This document shows positions 10,023-19,314 of a stretch of DNA of 64,000 nt, piece after piece. The position numbers and the translations under genes are program-made. Origin of the DNA: Athripsodes cinereus (taxonomy: Eukaryota; Arthropoda; Insecta; Trichoptera; Leptoceridae); contig OX388319.1 of assembly GCA_947579605.1 (NCBI GenBank), positions 19,047,447-19,111,446 of the forward strand. The letters are read 5' to 3'. Below the pieces are notes generated by a model. It was not told the origin of the DNA. It did not search any database and saw only the letters and a program-made list of their open reading frames with translations. Within the stretch, counting starts at the first letter, position 1, and each line of letters begins with the position of its first letter.

Positions 10023-10934
10023 TTAAAATTTTGTAATAAATTAAAATATACCTACTTATTATACATGACTGGAATAGACATCTTTTTTGGGGGTTAAATG
10101 AAATGTTGTTAAAAATGTTGAGTAAAAACTCTTTCAGTAATAGGTATATGCGAAAGTTACAGAATGCAATATTAACAATTTTTATATGATAATCCAAAAA
10201 CAGTGATGATCTGATGAGAAATGAAAATTTTTCCAATTTTGTTAAACATAATTACCGAATAATTTGCTAGATTTAAAATATTATTTAAAACAACAACTTA
10301 CGATTCGATTCGACTCGAAATTATTCAACCTGTATAATTGTTTAAAACAGATGCCACTTTCAGTTATGAAGAATAATATTTGAACCCGAACTGATCTTTG
10401 TTAAAAAAAAACGCCATCAGCAATCCTGCATTCTGGATTTGTCATTTTATTTATGAGTAGAATGGCGCCCCTTAATGCTCAATGGGGGCGTCAAAATCGT
10501 GTTTGCCTACTGGTTTGTAATGAAGATATTTTTGGAGCTCCAAAATTCAATCTTGCAAACGTATTTGGGATAGTTCACATCAAAATAAAATTAAAAAAAA
10601 ATAGATTTAACACTCATTTTGGCGCCCCCTAATGCGGCGCCCGGGGACATATGTCACCCTCTGCCCCCCCCAAGCTACGCCACTGAGGTATATAGATCAG
10701 TATCTTTCCATCAATAATAATTATAATTAATTGTATATACAAAACATTAACTGATTGATAAGTACTTAACTGTAGTAATTAAGTTAATAATATAATTATA
10801 ATATTAATGATACAATCAGTTAATTAAAGTGCTTACATATTATTATTCAGATAGCAAATAAGTTATTATTAGACATACACTGAATCATAATTAGTATTGT
10901 TTCAGTTGAGTAATAACAGTTACACCATTTCCTA

Positions 10935-11058
10935 CAAGTAGCGTTGCCAGTGGACCAAATGCATGTACCTAATAAACATGCAAGACGTTCTTTTCAAGCC
11001 AATTAATATAAACACATTCAGAATGGGTTGCGCACCTCATCTTTAAATTGGAGAAGAT
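10935..11058 (-). mobile_element. SINE S1 copy, diverged
   Basis: Minus-strand S1: the block around 11020-11050 matches the CATCCTGAATG / GCGATGAGG region in reverse, and AAACATGCAAG the central block. The 3' hairpin side (10938-10960) is eroded. Confidence 0.55.
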
Positions 11059-11087
11059 AAATGTCTTATATGGGATATTTTACGAAT

Positions 11088-11318
11088 CATCATCATCGTC
11101 GCCCTCAACGCTCCTCTCGGGAGCTCAGGGCAGAAACCAACCTCCTCCATTCAGAATATCTCTGTGCCAATGGCATCACCTCTTCTAACAACATTCCCTT
11201 TACTCTGTTGTCATTGTTTTAGGAACGGTATCTTGTGAAAAAAGGAACGCCCGTGCCGACGGAAGAACAGCGCTCTTTTTGGACATCTATCATTGGGCAT
11301 TCTCAGAACATGACGATT
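11088..11318 (-). mobile_element. LINE B 3' end
   Basis: Begins with the family tail (CATCATCATCG on the plus strand) and runs through CCTCAACGCTCCTCTCGGGA and the rest of the C-terminal coding end in reverse. It is truncated within the conserved GHxLSM region and carries more changes than the 24.3 kb copy. Confidence 0.75.
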
Positions 11319-11329
11319 TTTTTTTATTA

Positions 11330-12170
11330 TTTAACTATTTCACGACAACTTACTATTTACTTGAAAACTTGCAGAAATGAGTGGGGACCTATTCTTACCC
11401 GGTGACTTGGAGGTTCAGGCTGTAAATAAATAAATAATAGATACTAGGTACTAACAATGTCAAAATTTTAATGTTGTATATAAAAAAAGCCATTTGCTAG
11501 TTGAAATGGATACTCAAATCAAAAGAAAAGAAAATGGTATTTGGAATTTCAACAATACTTGATTATGTGACCAAGGTTTCGATATGTAATGTCTTTGTCA
11601 AACTCATTAGTTTGATGGGAACTAAAATTTGCTTATGAAATGAGCTAAGTATCTAAGTCTGGCAGGAAAAGTCCATCAAATTTTATAGACTTTGCTGTGA
11701 CAGTTTTTTTACGTCCACACGCAATATGTATGTATGTTCTGAAAAGAACAATACTACAAGTTATAATATAAATCTTTCACTGAAAATTTTTGATAATGGT
11801 TTTTCGATAACCTCTACCGGTTCTTTACAACCTTCTTCAGCCATCGTCAACAAATAAACATAAGGTGCTTTTGTTCCAAAAGTTTCCTTAGTAACGATGT
11901 TACAGTAATAACGGTATTAGTTTTCTATCAAATAAAATGGTTTTATTTTTGGTTGGCGATAGCCATGCGATGTCAAATCTGTAATACTACGTATGTATGA
12001 GAATTTACTGGATAATATATATAAATTAGATAGTTTATTTATTAATTTACAGAATATAGGTTCAAAAGGCCTTAACAGTACCATTCAAAAACAACTTGAA
12101 ACAAAAACAAGCAACACAACATCAAGCAATGAGAAACAAAAACATGGAAACATACTACTTACAGAGCATG
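11330..12170. other. no gene; one hammerhead-like site
   Basis: A/T-rich. The minus strand at 11573-11618 has TTGACAA, then a poorly paired spacer, GAA, ACCTTGGT and C, matching the ribozyme-like motif of the 52.4 kb tandem repeat. The 61-codon frame at 11993-12178 shows no motif. Confidence 0.4.
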
Positions 12171-12172
12171 CC

Positions 12173-12337
12173 CCCTAGTCTAAACACATTTTAGCGTTAT
12201 GAAGTCGTTCGACTACAAACTAAATTACGACAATCTACCTACATGTACCATATAATTATGCGTTATTGTTGCAATTATAGTCGTAATTTCGTTTGTAGTC
12301 GAACGACAAGTGACGCTATAATGTGTTTTGACTAGGG
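12173..12337. mobile_element. 165 bp foldback MITE
   Basis: Inverted repeats of about 57 bp: the left begins CCCTAGTCTAAACACATT and the right ends AATGTGTTTTGACTAGGG. The inner parts ACGACTTCATAACGC and ACGACAAGTGACGC differ modestly. The centre is about 45 bp. A TA lies at the same place in both ends, so a TA target is possible, but no longer flanking duplication is convincing. Confidence 0.65.
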
Positions 12338-12339
12338 CT

Positions 12340-13288
12340 GCATATCCTGTGGAAAGCATGAACCTTTCAACGAATTTACTCAAAGTACCTATATTCCTCA
12401 TAGTGTTCCTAATCTGAATCATTGAAAATATCTTCTTCGACACAATAACTGTTTTCTATTATATGGAGTCGGTTCATGGATATAAAGTAAAGAATATTGC
12501 AAGAATTACATAGTTGAAGGATAAAATAATTTCAATTATTATCTATACAAATAGTGTTATTACAAAACTTTAAAATTGTTAATATATCAAAAATGATACC
12601 GATATAAAAATACAAAGTTTAATTAATCTGGGCACATGAAGAACCTAAATTGTATCTTCGATCATTTTCATAAAAAAGTTTGTTTTATTATGAAGTAGTG
12701 GTAGGAGTTTTAAATCACAGGTCTCTTGCTTAAGTGTCCGAGACTTTACTATCAGATGTCATGTATTGTATCGCTCGTCAATGGTATAGGTTTACCGAAA
12801 TCGATCGCGATTTAAATAATCAAGTAATGAATGTGCATTGTAGATTACTAAAAATATTCAAAATGTCATGTATTCCATTATTATTTCTATTTTTTATCTA
12901 CCCCCCCCTAGCTTTTCATAAAAACAGTCATAAAATACACTTTAGTAATGGGTAGAAAATCATGCGTTACTGAAATAGTCCAAAGACATAAAAGAGAAAA
13001 TTATGAAGAATACATATATTGTGTACCCTATTTAAGATTATTTTCTTCGACTTATTTAACACTTGATGATATGCGATTGCTAAGAAAAGATGTCTTTATC
13101 AACGAACAATGCTCTAATTGAAGGATTTTTTCTAAATATTATTCTCCGAGTGTTCTCGGAAGGATCGTTAAAAGATAGGTATATGAGTTTAAAAAAATAA
13201 CTTAATGAGTGGATGAGTTTATACATTTGTCCTGGAAATCTTATAATAAAAACCCGATGTTATTAAATTTTGAAATATAAAAACACAA
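12340..13288. other. A/T-rich; one family g repeat inside
   Basis: Nothing else recognised besides the repeat at 12760-12875. Confidence 0.5.
12760..12875 (+). repeat. family g repeat (hammerhead-like), single arm
   Basis: Plus strand ATCGC, TCGTCAAT, a GGTATAGGTTTACC hairpin, GAA, ATCGAT, C, GCGAT, then the family end AATGTGCATTGTAGA and ATTCAAAATGTC. The outer ATCGC and GCGAT pair perfectly and would form stem I of a hammerhead-like fold. It matches both arms of the 30.2 kb foldback. Confidence 0.6.
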
Positions 13289-13290
13289 TG

Positions 13291-13402
13291 TTAAAGATCA
13301 TCTTCTTTCCTCAGTGCTTTTCCAAGTTTCTCCATCATTGGCGATCACTTCTGCAAAGACACTCTTGTCATGCATTAGTCGAAACAGTTACTCTGCATAC
13401 AT
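13291..13402 (-). mobile_element. LINE D C-terminal fragment
   Basis: The minus frame reads LFRLMHDKSVFAEVIANDGE, with a stop before LF. It is homologous to the 48.9 kb copy (LLRAVHDRDRFAEVIANVGG). Only the last few dozen codons of a non-LTR ORF remain. Confidence 0.6.
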
Positions 13403-13404
13403 AG

Positions 13405-14215
13405 AACATAGCAATGGTGCTTACCTTTTGTATAGAGAGATAAGTAAAAATATAAATCTTTGAAATATATCAAAGGAGTCTTATTCGTGTTAATCACAAA
13501 GTGTCAAATAAGATGTGCTGGTCATCCATCTCCAGTTAGCTTTGTGTTGACAGTTGTCCTCTGTCAACGTCATATGCTCCAAGCCTTCAACACAAATACT
13601 CACGATATAAATAATATTTACTTTCAAATGCTTCACATTTATTTTATTTCATACGATAAAAGGTTAATAGTATTTTATTGGAAACAATATTGGTGTAAAT
13701 ATTTGTGATTTTATTTTTTGATTTTATTTTTTATTCATTTGTTTAGCATACAGACCTACGCGTCTCCTTCAGATATAGGTACAAACATGGACCGTGTTTG
13801 TTTTTATTGCCAGGTAAATGAAATTAAATTATCTATGCATTACTAACCAGAATAATATTGAAATGGCGTTGTTATGTCGACCTCAAATATTTGGTGTAAT
13901 ATAAATACCTTGATTTCACATAATATCATCATTCATCCAACAATTTAAAAACTAATCTTTTTAGTTTGACAATGACTTTATGAGTCGAAACCAAGTCAAT
14001 AATCAATATTTTTTTTAACTTAAACTAAAACCAATTGTGTTTTTTTCCATATATACCTAATTTTAAATTTATTTAAACTATTTTTTTCATGTCTCTTCCT
14101 GATATTGTTTCTGGAAATTAAAAATGGTTTCACCTTATTGATTAACAATAATATTACAGATAGGTAATTTGAAAAATACGCAAAATATTTTGAATAGGAT
14201 ATAAAATTTCTTCAA
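13405..14215. other. A/T-rich; one hammerhead-like site
   Basis: On the plus strand at 13965-14003 there is TTGACAAT, a GACT...AGTC hairpin, GAA, ACCAAGT and C. This is a decayed relative of the 52.4 kb motif. No gene seen. Confidence 0.4.
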
Positions 14216-14219
14216 TTCA

Positions 14220-14335
14220 AGCGATGAGTTATACCACCAGTCCTGAATGTCTTATCTCATTTTATGGCACGAAGAGGACGATCAATATAATCATTACATG
14301 CCAATAAGTCCACTGGCTATCCCACATAAAAAAGA
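14220..14335 (+). mobile_element. SINE S1, diverged copy
   Basis: AAGCGATGAG, CCTGAATGTCTTAT, TGGCACGAAGAGGACGATCA and CCACTGGCTATCCCACAT keep S1 order. The 3' end is replaced by A-rich sequence. Confidence 0.55.
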
Positions 14336-14374
14336 TAATATGTATGTTAATAGATAAGAATATATTATTATTTA

Positions 14375-14742
14375 CATACATACCATCACGCCGCTTCCCT
14401 CGCGGGATAGGCAGAAAGGATCGTCTGCCACTTCATTCTATCCTTGCATACATCTTACGCTTCCGCTACTGTCACACAATTCCTCATGCATGCTCTCCTG
14501 TTCAATGTGCTCAACACCTGACAGTCCTGTAGGATTTGATTTAAATGACCTTGCCATTTGATCCTCGGACGTCCACGTCTCCGAACACCATTCCTCTCAG
14601 CCAAATATATCTTCTTGGTCATTCTGTCCTCATTCATTCTTTCCACATGCCTAAACCATCCTACATAATTTATTTTCATTCATCCTTGTAACTACACCAA
14701 CTTTCATTATACATTCCTCTCGTAATATATTGTATTGTCCTC
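14375..14742 (-). mobile_element. LINE A' 3' end with 11 bp target duplication
   Basis: ATTATTATTTA at 14364-14374 and 14743-14753 flanks the insert. The minus frame gives WFRHVERMNEDRMTKKIYLA, RRRGRPRIKWQGHLNQILQD and LNRRACMRNCVTVAEA before a frame change into the KDR..W..LSAYP end. The tail is a degenerate (GTAT)n. It is longer by about 130 bp at the 5' side than the 2.9 kb copy. Confidence 0.8.
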
Positions 14743-14755
14743 ATTATTATTTAAT

Positions 14756-15742
14756 TTTCTTTAAACGACTTAAATCTTTGTTAAGGAGTCTCATTGAATT
14801 AAAACAAATATAATCAATTAACATACCTTTTACGAGTAAACTGTATGCCAGCATATAGCGAGATACGATCTGTGTAAACTCTTTATGTCGTGATTAATGT
14901 TGCGTTCAGGCAAGGGAAAACCTAATTTTCATAAATCTCTGTAGATTTACATCCACCTGCCTTTTACACGACTTACGAAAATCATTCATGTAAAATAACG
15001 CTCACACACAAAGGGTACCAAACGAACCTTTAGATTATTCTATGCCAGTACGAATTGGTAGAAGTCGTAACTTCAATGTTTTCTCGGAGCGTAGATAATA
15101 TATAATCGTTAGAAAAGAAAAAAACACCACAAACGGTCACATGTACAATTTATTATATAATGTATTATAAAATTTATTGTTTTATTTTTTACTGACATAC
15201 ATGCAGCCAAAACATGAGAGTACGTTACTTTATTCATATTGAAAATTTGACGTCACAATATCGAATAATTGAAAGTTTCCGACAGAGCTTACCAGTAGAA
15301 TTTACTTGCCCATTTTAACCGTGAGAAATTTGAGAAGTTTCTTCACAAAATACAATTTGGATTTTTTTTTTTATTAAAGTATAGATTTCTCAGTTCTTCG
15401 GTTTGTATTCTACTACGTGTTTAGTAACTGATTTAGTATGTATATTTTCTTTTCCATTCCAGTGGTAATAATTCAAAGCTTTGTCTCCATAATCAAGCTC
15501 ATTATGGTCTCAACAAAGTATAAAAATAATACAAGGAATACTTGGAATGCATCCTATAGAGAATATCACATCCAGAATAGACATCAAGTTGAGTGATTAT
15601 AACAAGTATTTTGTTCTTCTTGTTGCAAATATATAACGAAGATAATTATTTTCATTTTTTGTAAAAACGTATATTCAATTATACCTACCGAGCTTCGATA
15701 AAAACTGCCATGAGGATATAAGATGATATGTGACATGAACAT
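14756..15742. other. A/T-rich, nothing recognised
   Basis: No gene or repeat that I can name. A slightly richer patch near 14990-15080 has no coding frame. Confidence 0.5.
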
Positions 15743-15744
15743 AT

Positions 15745-15805
15745 TTTTATTTTATTTTATTTACAAATATTTACGGCCAAAGCCTTTAACATGTTAAACA
15801 TCTGT
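15745..15805 (-). mobile_element. LINE J 3' terminus
   Basis: The reverse complement reads ATGTTAAAGGC, TTT, GGCCGTAAAT and then A/T tail. The hairpin is the same as at 62.3 kb with a different loop. Confidence 0.5.
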
Positions 15806-15809
15806 ATAC

Positions 15810-16313
15810 ATACAAAACATGTAAACAAAGGAAAGATCTGTTACAAAAAAGACACAAATAATTAGACTAAAGAAACGAAAGTTTATATAACATATCATAA
15901 ATATCCTGGCCAAAAAAAGCACAATTCTTTCGTCCACCAAACTTTCACTATGCATCATTTCTGACAATGACAGCATAGCGAAAAATTAAAGTTGTCGTTA
16001 TTTGTAATGACATTTTGCGTTATTTTATTTATTGACTTTTATTTTTTATTTTATTTAAATATAATATACCACTGCCAGCTTGACAGTTATAAAACCTAAT
16101 TGCTGGACAGTGGACAACATAATTATATAACCAATCATAAATAAATTACAAATTCAAAATTCGCAAATTCGCAGACGGATTTCACTCATTGACATTGCTA
16201 GACTCTGACCCATCTTTGTATTGTAATGTGTGTTTATTTTTATAATTGACAGTATTATTGAGACATGTTTGTTAATAATTGATTTTGTTTGACTAGTTGT
16301 TTTTATTAATTTA
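15810..16313. other. A/T-rich, nothing recognised
   Basis: Possibly more 3' UTR of the LINE J copy to its left, but I cannot show it. Confidence 0.4.
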
Positions 16314-16361
16314 CTAGCTGGCCCGGCGAACTTCGTACCGCCTAAGAATCAATGAACGATT

Positions 16362-16536
16362 TCATACATACATCTTCTTCCCCTTGTCCTAGTTCGGTCG
16401 GGGGCCCATTGCCCCTAAGTATCTCATCCAGAGATAACTGTCCACCGCTGCTTCCAGGACCTCTGGCCACTCCAAACCAAGCCTTTCAACACATATTCGA
16501 CACCTGCCCTATCTTCTGCCCTCTCCCACTGACTTT
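16362..16536 (-). mobile_element. LINE R 3' end with imperfect target duplication
   Basis: The minus frame gives GLEWPEVLEAAVD then LWMRYLGAMGPRPN and a stop, followed by a (TATG)n tail at 16362-16373. ATGAACGATT (16352-16361) and ATGAATGATT (16537-16546) flank it, a 10 bp duplication with one later change. The second copy is at 51.35-51.49 kb. This is the C-terminus of a non-LTR ORF of unresolved clade. Confidence 0.75.
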
Positions 16537-16628
16537 ATGAATGATTAATATTATTAATCTCTTTACAAACTCCCGTAATTGTCAAAGTGTGTCATCGAAG
16601 GTATAGTGTAAAAAAATATAATTCATTT

Positions 16629-16987
16629 GGAACTTTCGCAGTTTAGCGGCCCCACCCGTTGTCGAGTACTTTTTTCCATAGAAAAAGTAATATTTTCGAA
16701 ACTTGAGGAAATTGTTGCCATATGGTGAATTATTTTTTGGTCACCAAATTTTTGGAAAATTCTTTTATAGGAAAAAAAATCGCAACTATGAAACTTGAGC
16801 GGCCCCACCCGTTGTCGAATAATATGTACGGAATTTTAGGAAATTAATTTTCGAAAGGGATTTTATTGCCGGCAAATTAAAATAATTCTACATATGGCAA
16901 CAATTTCCTCAAGTTTCAAAAATATTACCTTTTCTATGGAAAAAAAGTACTCGACAACGGGTGGGGCCGCTAAACTGCGAAAGTTAC
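16629..16987. mobile_element. 359 bp TIR element with 8 bp target duplication
   Basis: ATTCATTT at 16621-16628 and 16988-16995 flanks it. The inverted repeats are about 95 bp long, starting GGAACTTTCGCAGTTTAGCG on the left and GTAACTTTCGCAG in reverse on the right. The arms contain GCGGCCCCACCCGTTGTCGA, and a third copy of this block stands alone in the centre at 16799-16818. No coding capacity. The 8 bp duplication fits a hAT- or P-type mobiliser. The G/C-rich block is unusual against the A/T-rich remainder. Confidence 0.8.
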
Positions 16988-16995
16988 ATTCATTT

Positions 16996-17506
16996 TTTTT
17001 TACATAGACAATTCACACACATCGAGCTAGTCCCAAATTTAGATGAATCTTGATTTTGGGTACTAACGCAACGATACACACATATACAATGCACTATATA
17101 CATATAGGTATATGTAACACCCAGACCCAGGACAATTTGAAAAAGGTCATTCTTCACTTCACGTCAATCCCGTGGAGCACCCGGTAAAGAATTGGTCTCC
17201 CACTCTTCTCTGTAAGTTTTCGAGTGTCCTGTAAAAGGCAGGTGTTCGAAAAAATTAAGACATTGCACATCTTAAATTCAGCGATGAGGTTTGCCACCCA
17301 TCCTGAATGTCTTGATTTTATATTGGCACGAAGAGGACAGCTTGCATGTTTCTTACATGCAGCTGGTCTGCTGGCTACCCCACTTGTGGGATATGCCGTG
17401 ATGGTATAATAATAATAATAATAACATTCTTCACTTTGCCCTGTCCGGGAATCGAACCCGGGACCTCGTGACTCAAAGGAAAGAGCTCCGCGCCACACCG
17501 GCCGAC
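16996..17506 (-). mobile_element. SINE T (tRNA-derived), interrupted by S1
   Basis: The minus strand starts GTCGGCCGGTGTGGCGCGGA, with TGGCGCGGAG close to a Pol III A box, then GGTTCGATTCC, a perfect B box. These are the internal promoter of a tRNA gene, and no full tRNA fold follows, so this is a SINE head. The body after the S1 insertion has GACCTTTTTCAAATTGTCCT, GGGTCTGGGTGTTACAT and ends near GTGTGAATTGTCTATG plus an A-run. A related uninterrupted copy is at 43.28 kb. Confidence 0.85.
17160..17424 (+). mobile_element. SINE S1, full-length reference copy with target duplication
   Basis: CATTCTTCACTT at 17148-17159 and at 17425-17436 is a perfect 12 bp duplication, so both ends of the 265 bp element are fixed. 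It runs from CACGTCAATCCCGTGGAGCA through GTAAGTTTTCGAGTGTCCTG, TTCAGCGATGAGG and TTGGCACGAAGAGGACAG. It ends with a CCCAC-TT-GTGGG hairpin, ATGCCGTGATGGTATAA and (TAA)n. No reading frame. A Pol III promoter is not clear to me. The 3' end resembles that of LINE A, which probably supplies the reverse transcriptase. Confidence 0.85.
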
Positions 17507-18373
17507 ATGAACAATTTATGTTGAACAATTATACTTAACTCAGATTTGTTTATAAATTATCTGCAGTACGTAATATAATTATGTAGGTACTAATTTTTTT
17601 TTCAGGTAGATTTTACCTATTCATTTAAAATTTATAAAAATTCTTTCCATGATTTTTTAAAAATTGAAATATCAGAACAACAGATGTTAAATTGTATGGA
17701 TAACGATTCTAATTTGAGAATGTATAGAAAAATTATCATATAAATAGGCCAATCTATAAAAAAAAACTTCATTGTTGATTTTGTATAATTCTCCATATTG
17801 CATTTTTTATTGAAATTAAAAATGTATGGCGTAAATAATTTTCTTCGTAATTTTTCTTCTCTGTCTGCAAATTTCACTACACAATCTTGCATCAGAACTA
17901 CCTACATGAACACATTCTTATTTTCATCTTTAATAGCACAATTTTTGGTTCAATAATAATTTTCCATCTGCAAAAATAAAATACAATTTCAAATATAATC
18001 TGTGCACGTCCACATTTATGTGACAGAAGATAATTATATCGATACATAAATATTAGTCGAATAATTCGGTAGTTACATGGCAATAGGTTGTATCTCACAT
18101 TTTTTGCGTTTTCAAGTTTGTTCCATAAAATGCTCAAAATAGTGTAATATTTGGTGTGGCAAAAAGATATGTCTCTTTATAGTCAGAATAAAGAGAGAAA
18201 AGACGTAACTTATTGACATGTAGAAAGATTGTTTTCATCAACATGGCAAAAAAACTCAAATATTTTTAAACTGCAAGAAATTATTAAGTGAATGTTACAT
18301 ACATCTTGTAGAAGAAATTATTAAGAGAATAACTTTTCGATTTTCGAAGAGGAAACACTATGAAAGTTCATTT

Positions 18374-18597
18374 TAATTTAGATAATAAATATTTAAATAA
18401 AAAACACTGTTTACTTTCATTTAAAATTGTTATAATATTAAAAGCTTTTCGGACATACGTCCATCTTCAGTAATAATTACTTATGAATAAGTAATTATTA
18501 CTGAAGATGGACGTATGTCCGAAAAGCTTTTAATATTATAACAATTTTAAATGAAAGTAAACAGTGTTTTTTATTTAAATATTTATTATCTAAATTA
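18374..18597. mobile_element. 224 bp perfect palindrome (family b) with hammerhead-like motif
   Basis: Arms 18374-18483 and 18488-18597 are 110 bp each and identical in inverse orientation at every position I checked; the spacer is TGAA. Each arm read outward contains CTGAAGA, T, GGAC-GTAT-GTCC, GAA, AAGCTT and T (right arm 18501-18530). TATTA before the core pairs with TAATA after it. The arms end ACAGTGTTTTTTATTTAAAT, similar to the ends of families a and c. I read it as two head-to-head copies of a terminal repeat of a Penelope-like element. Perfect arms imply recent formation or gene conversion. Confidence 0.8.
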
Positions 18598-19139
18598 AGA
18601 GAATGTTACATCTATCTTGTAGAAATAATAATTACCTTCATTTTGATATATAATGCTCGAAATATCTCTTTTGCAAACTTTGTTTTTGCTCTCCTGTAAA
18701 ATTATGTTTTAGTGAGATACAACCTATTGCCATGTAACTACCGAATTATAGTAAACAAATATTAGTACACATTTCGTTCATATTAGTTATAGTAATTTGG
18801 TTCTTAATATAGCAGAACCTACGGATTATGTTAGCACAATGCAACAGGCGACGTGGGGGCGCTAATAGCGCGATAATTCTCCATATTGTTTTTATTTTTG
18901 AAATTAAAAATGTATGGCGTAAATAATTTTCTTCATATTGTTTCTTCCCGTGAATTTGTAAGATGTTTTAATAGCCTATAGTTTATTCCGGGCGGAGAAG
19001 AATCCAACAAATCAGAGATCATTTAAATCGGTACAGCCATTCTTGAGTTATAAGTGTTGTAACACACACGTCTTCCTTTTATATATTAGATTATAAGGTT
19101 TTAGCTTTCTGTTTTTTATTTTTGCTAACTTCAATAATT

Positions 19140-19312
19140 ATATTCAATAATATTCAATTCTTCAATAATAATTATATTTGTTACCAACCTGTAATTTCTT
19201 TACTTTTCGCCAGCCTGATGATGAGAGCGGAAGCTCTTGAAAGCCGGCTCGCGTCCAATAAAAAGTCACCGTGGATATACTACAAATAAGTGTTTTATTT
19301 TAATTAATTCAA
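19140..19312 (+). repeat. family c repeat with hammerhead-like motif
   Basis: Core CTGATGA at 19215-19221, a hairpin AGAGC-GGAA-GCTCT, GAA, the self-complementary AGCCGGCT and then C at 19250, followed by GCGTCCAATAAAAAGTCACC and TAAGTGTTTTATTTTAATT. This is the best match of all to the stem III and cleavage-site rule of a hammerhead. Stem I is weak (2 bp). It resembles the terminal repeat of a Penelope-like retroelement in layout; there is no coding part nearby. Confidence 0.6.
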
Positions 19313-19314
19313 TA

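Larger units (their letters stand above)
8410..10685. mobile_element. hAT-type transposon with TSD, carrying a LINE piece
   Basis: Terminal inverted repeats begin CAGTGGCGTAGCTAGG on the left and end AAGCTACGCCACTG on the right, with subterminal GCGCCCGGGGACAT on both sides. The 8 bp direct repeat AGGTATAT flanks it exactly (8402-8409 and 10686-10693). The 8 bp target and the CAGTG end are as in the hAT superfamily. No transposase is visible, so the element was non-autonomous. Its interior is occupied by the C-terminal part of an unrelated LINE (8866-10022). Confidence 0.85.
16314..19093 (+). repeat. E-type dispersed repeat broken by nested insertions
   Basis: Starts ACTAGCTGGCCCGGCGAAC and ends in CTTCCTTTTATATATTAGAT, the two ends also seen at 35739-36233. 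Its body resumes after each insertion: after the LINE R piece (16362-16536), the 359 bp TIR element (16629-16987) and SINE T (about 16996-17506, itself hosting S1). The 7740-8020 copy shows the uninterrupted order. Inside, a 35 bp perfect inverted repeat (18062-18096 and 18713-18747) and an approximately 65 bp direct repeat (17788-17855 and 18874-18942) are visible. Confidence 0.6.

Noticed and set aside
17425..17506. Possible functional tRNA gene
   Set aside because: A and B boxes are good, but no cloverleaf can be completed and the sequence runs into a SINE body shared with 43.3 kb.
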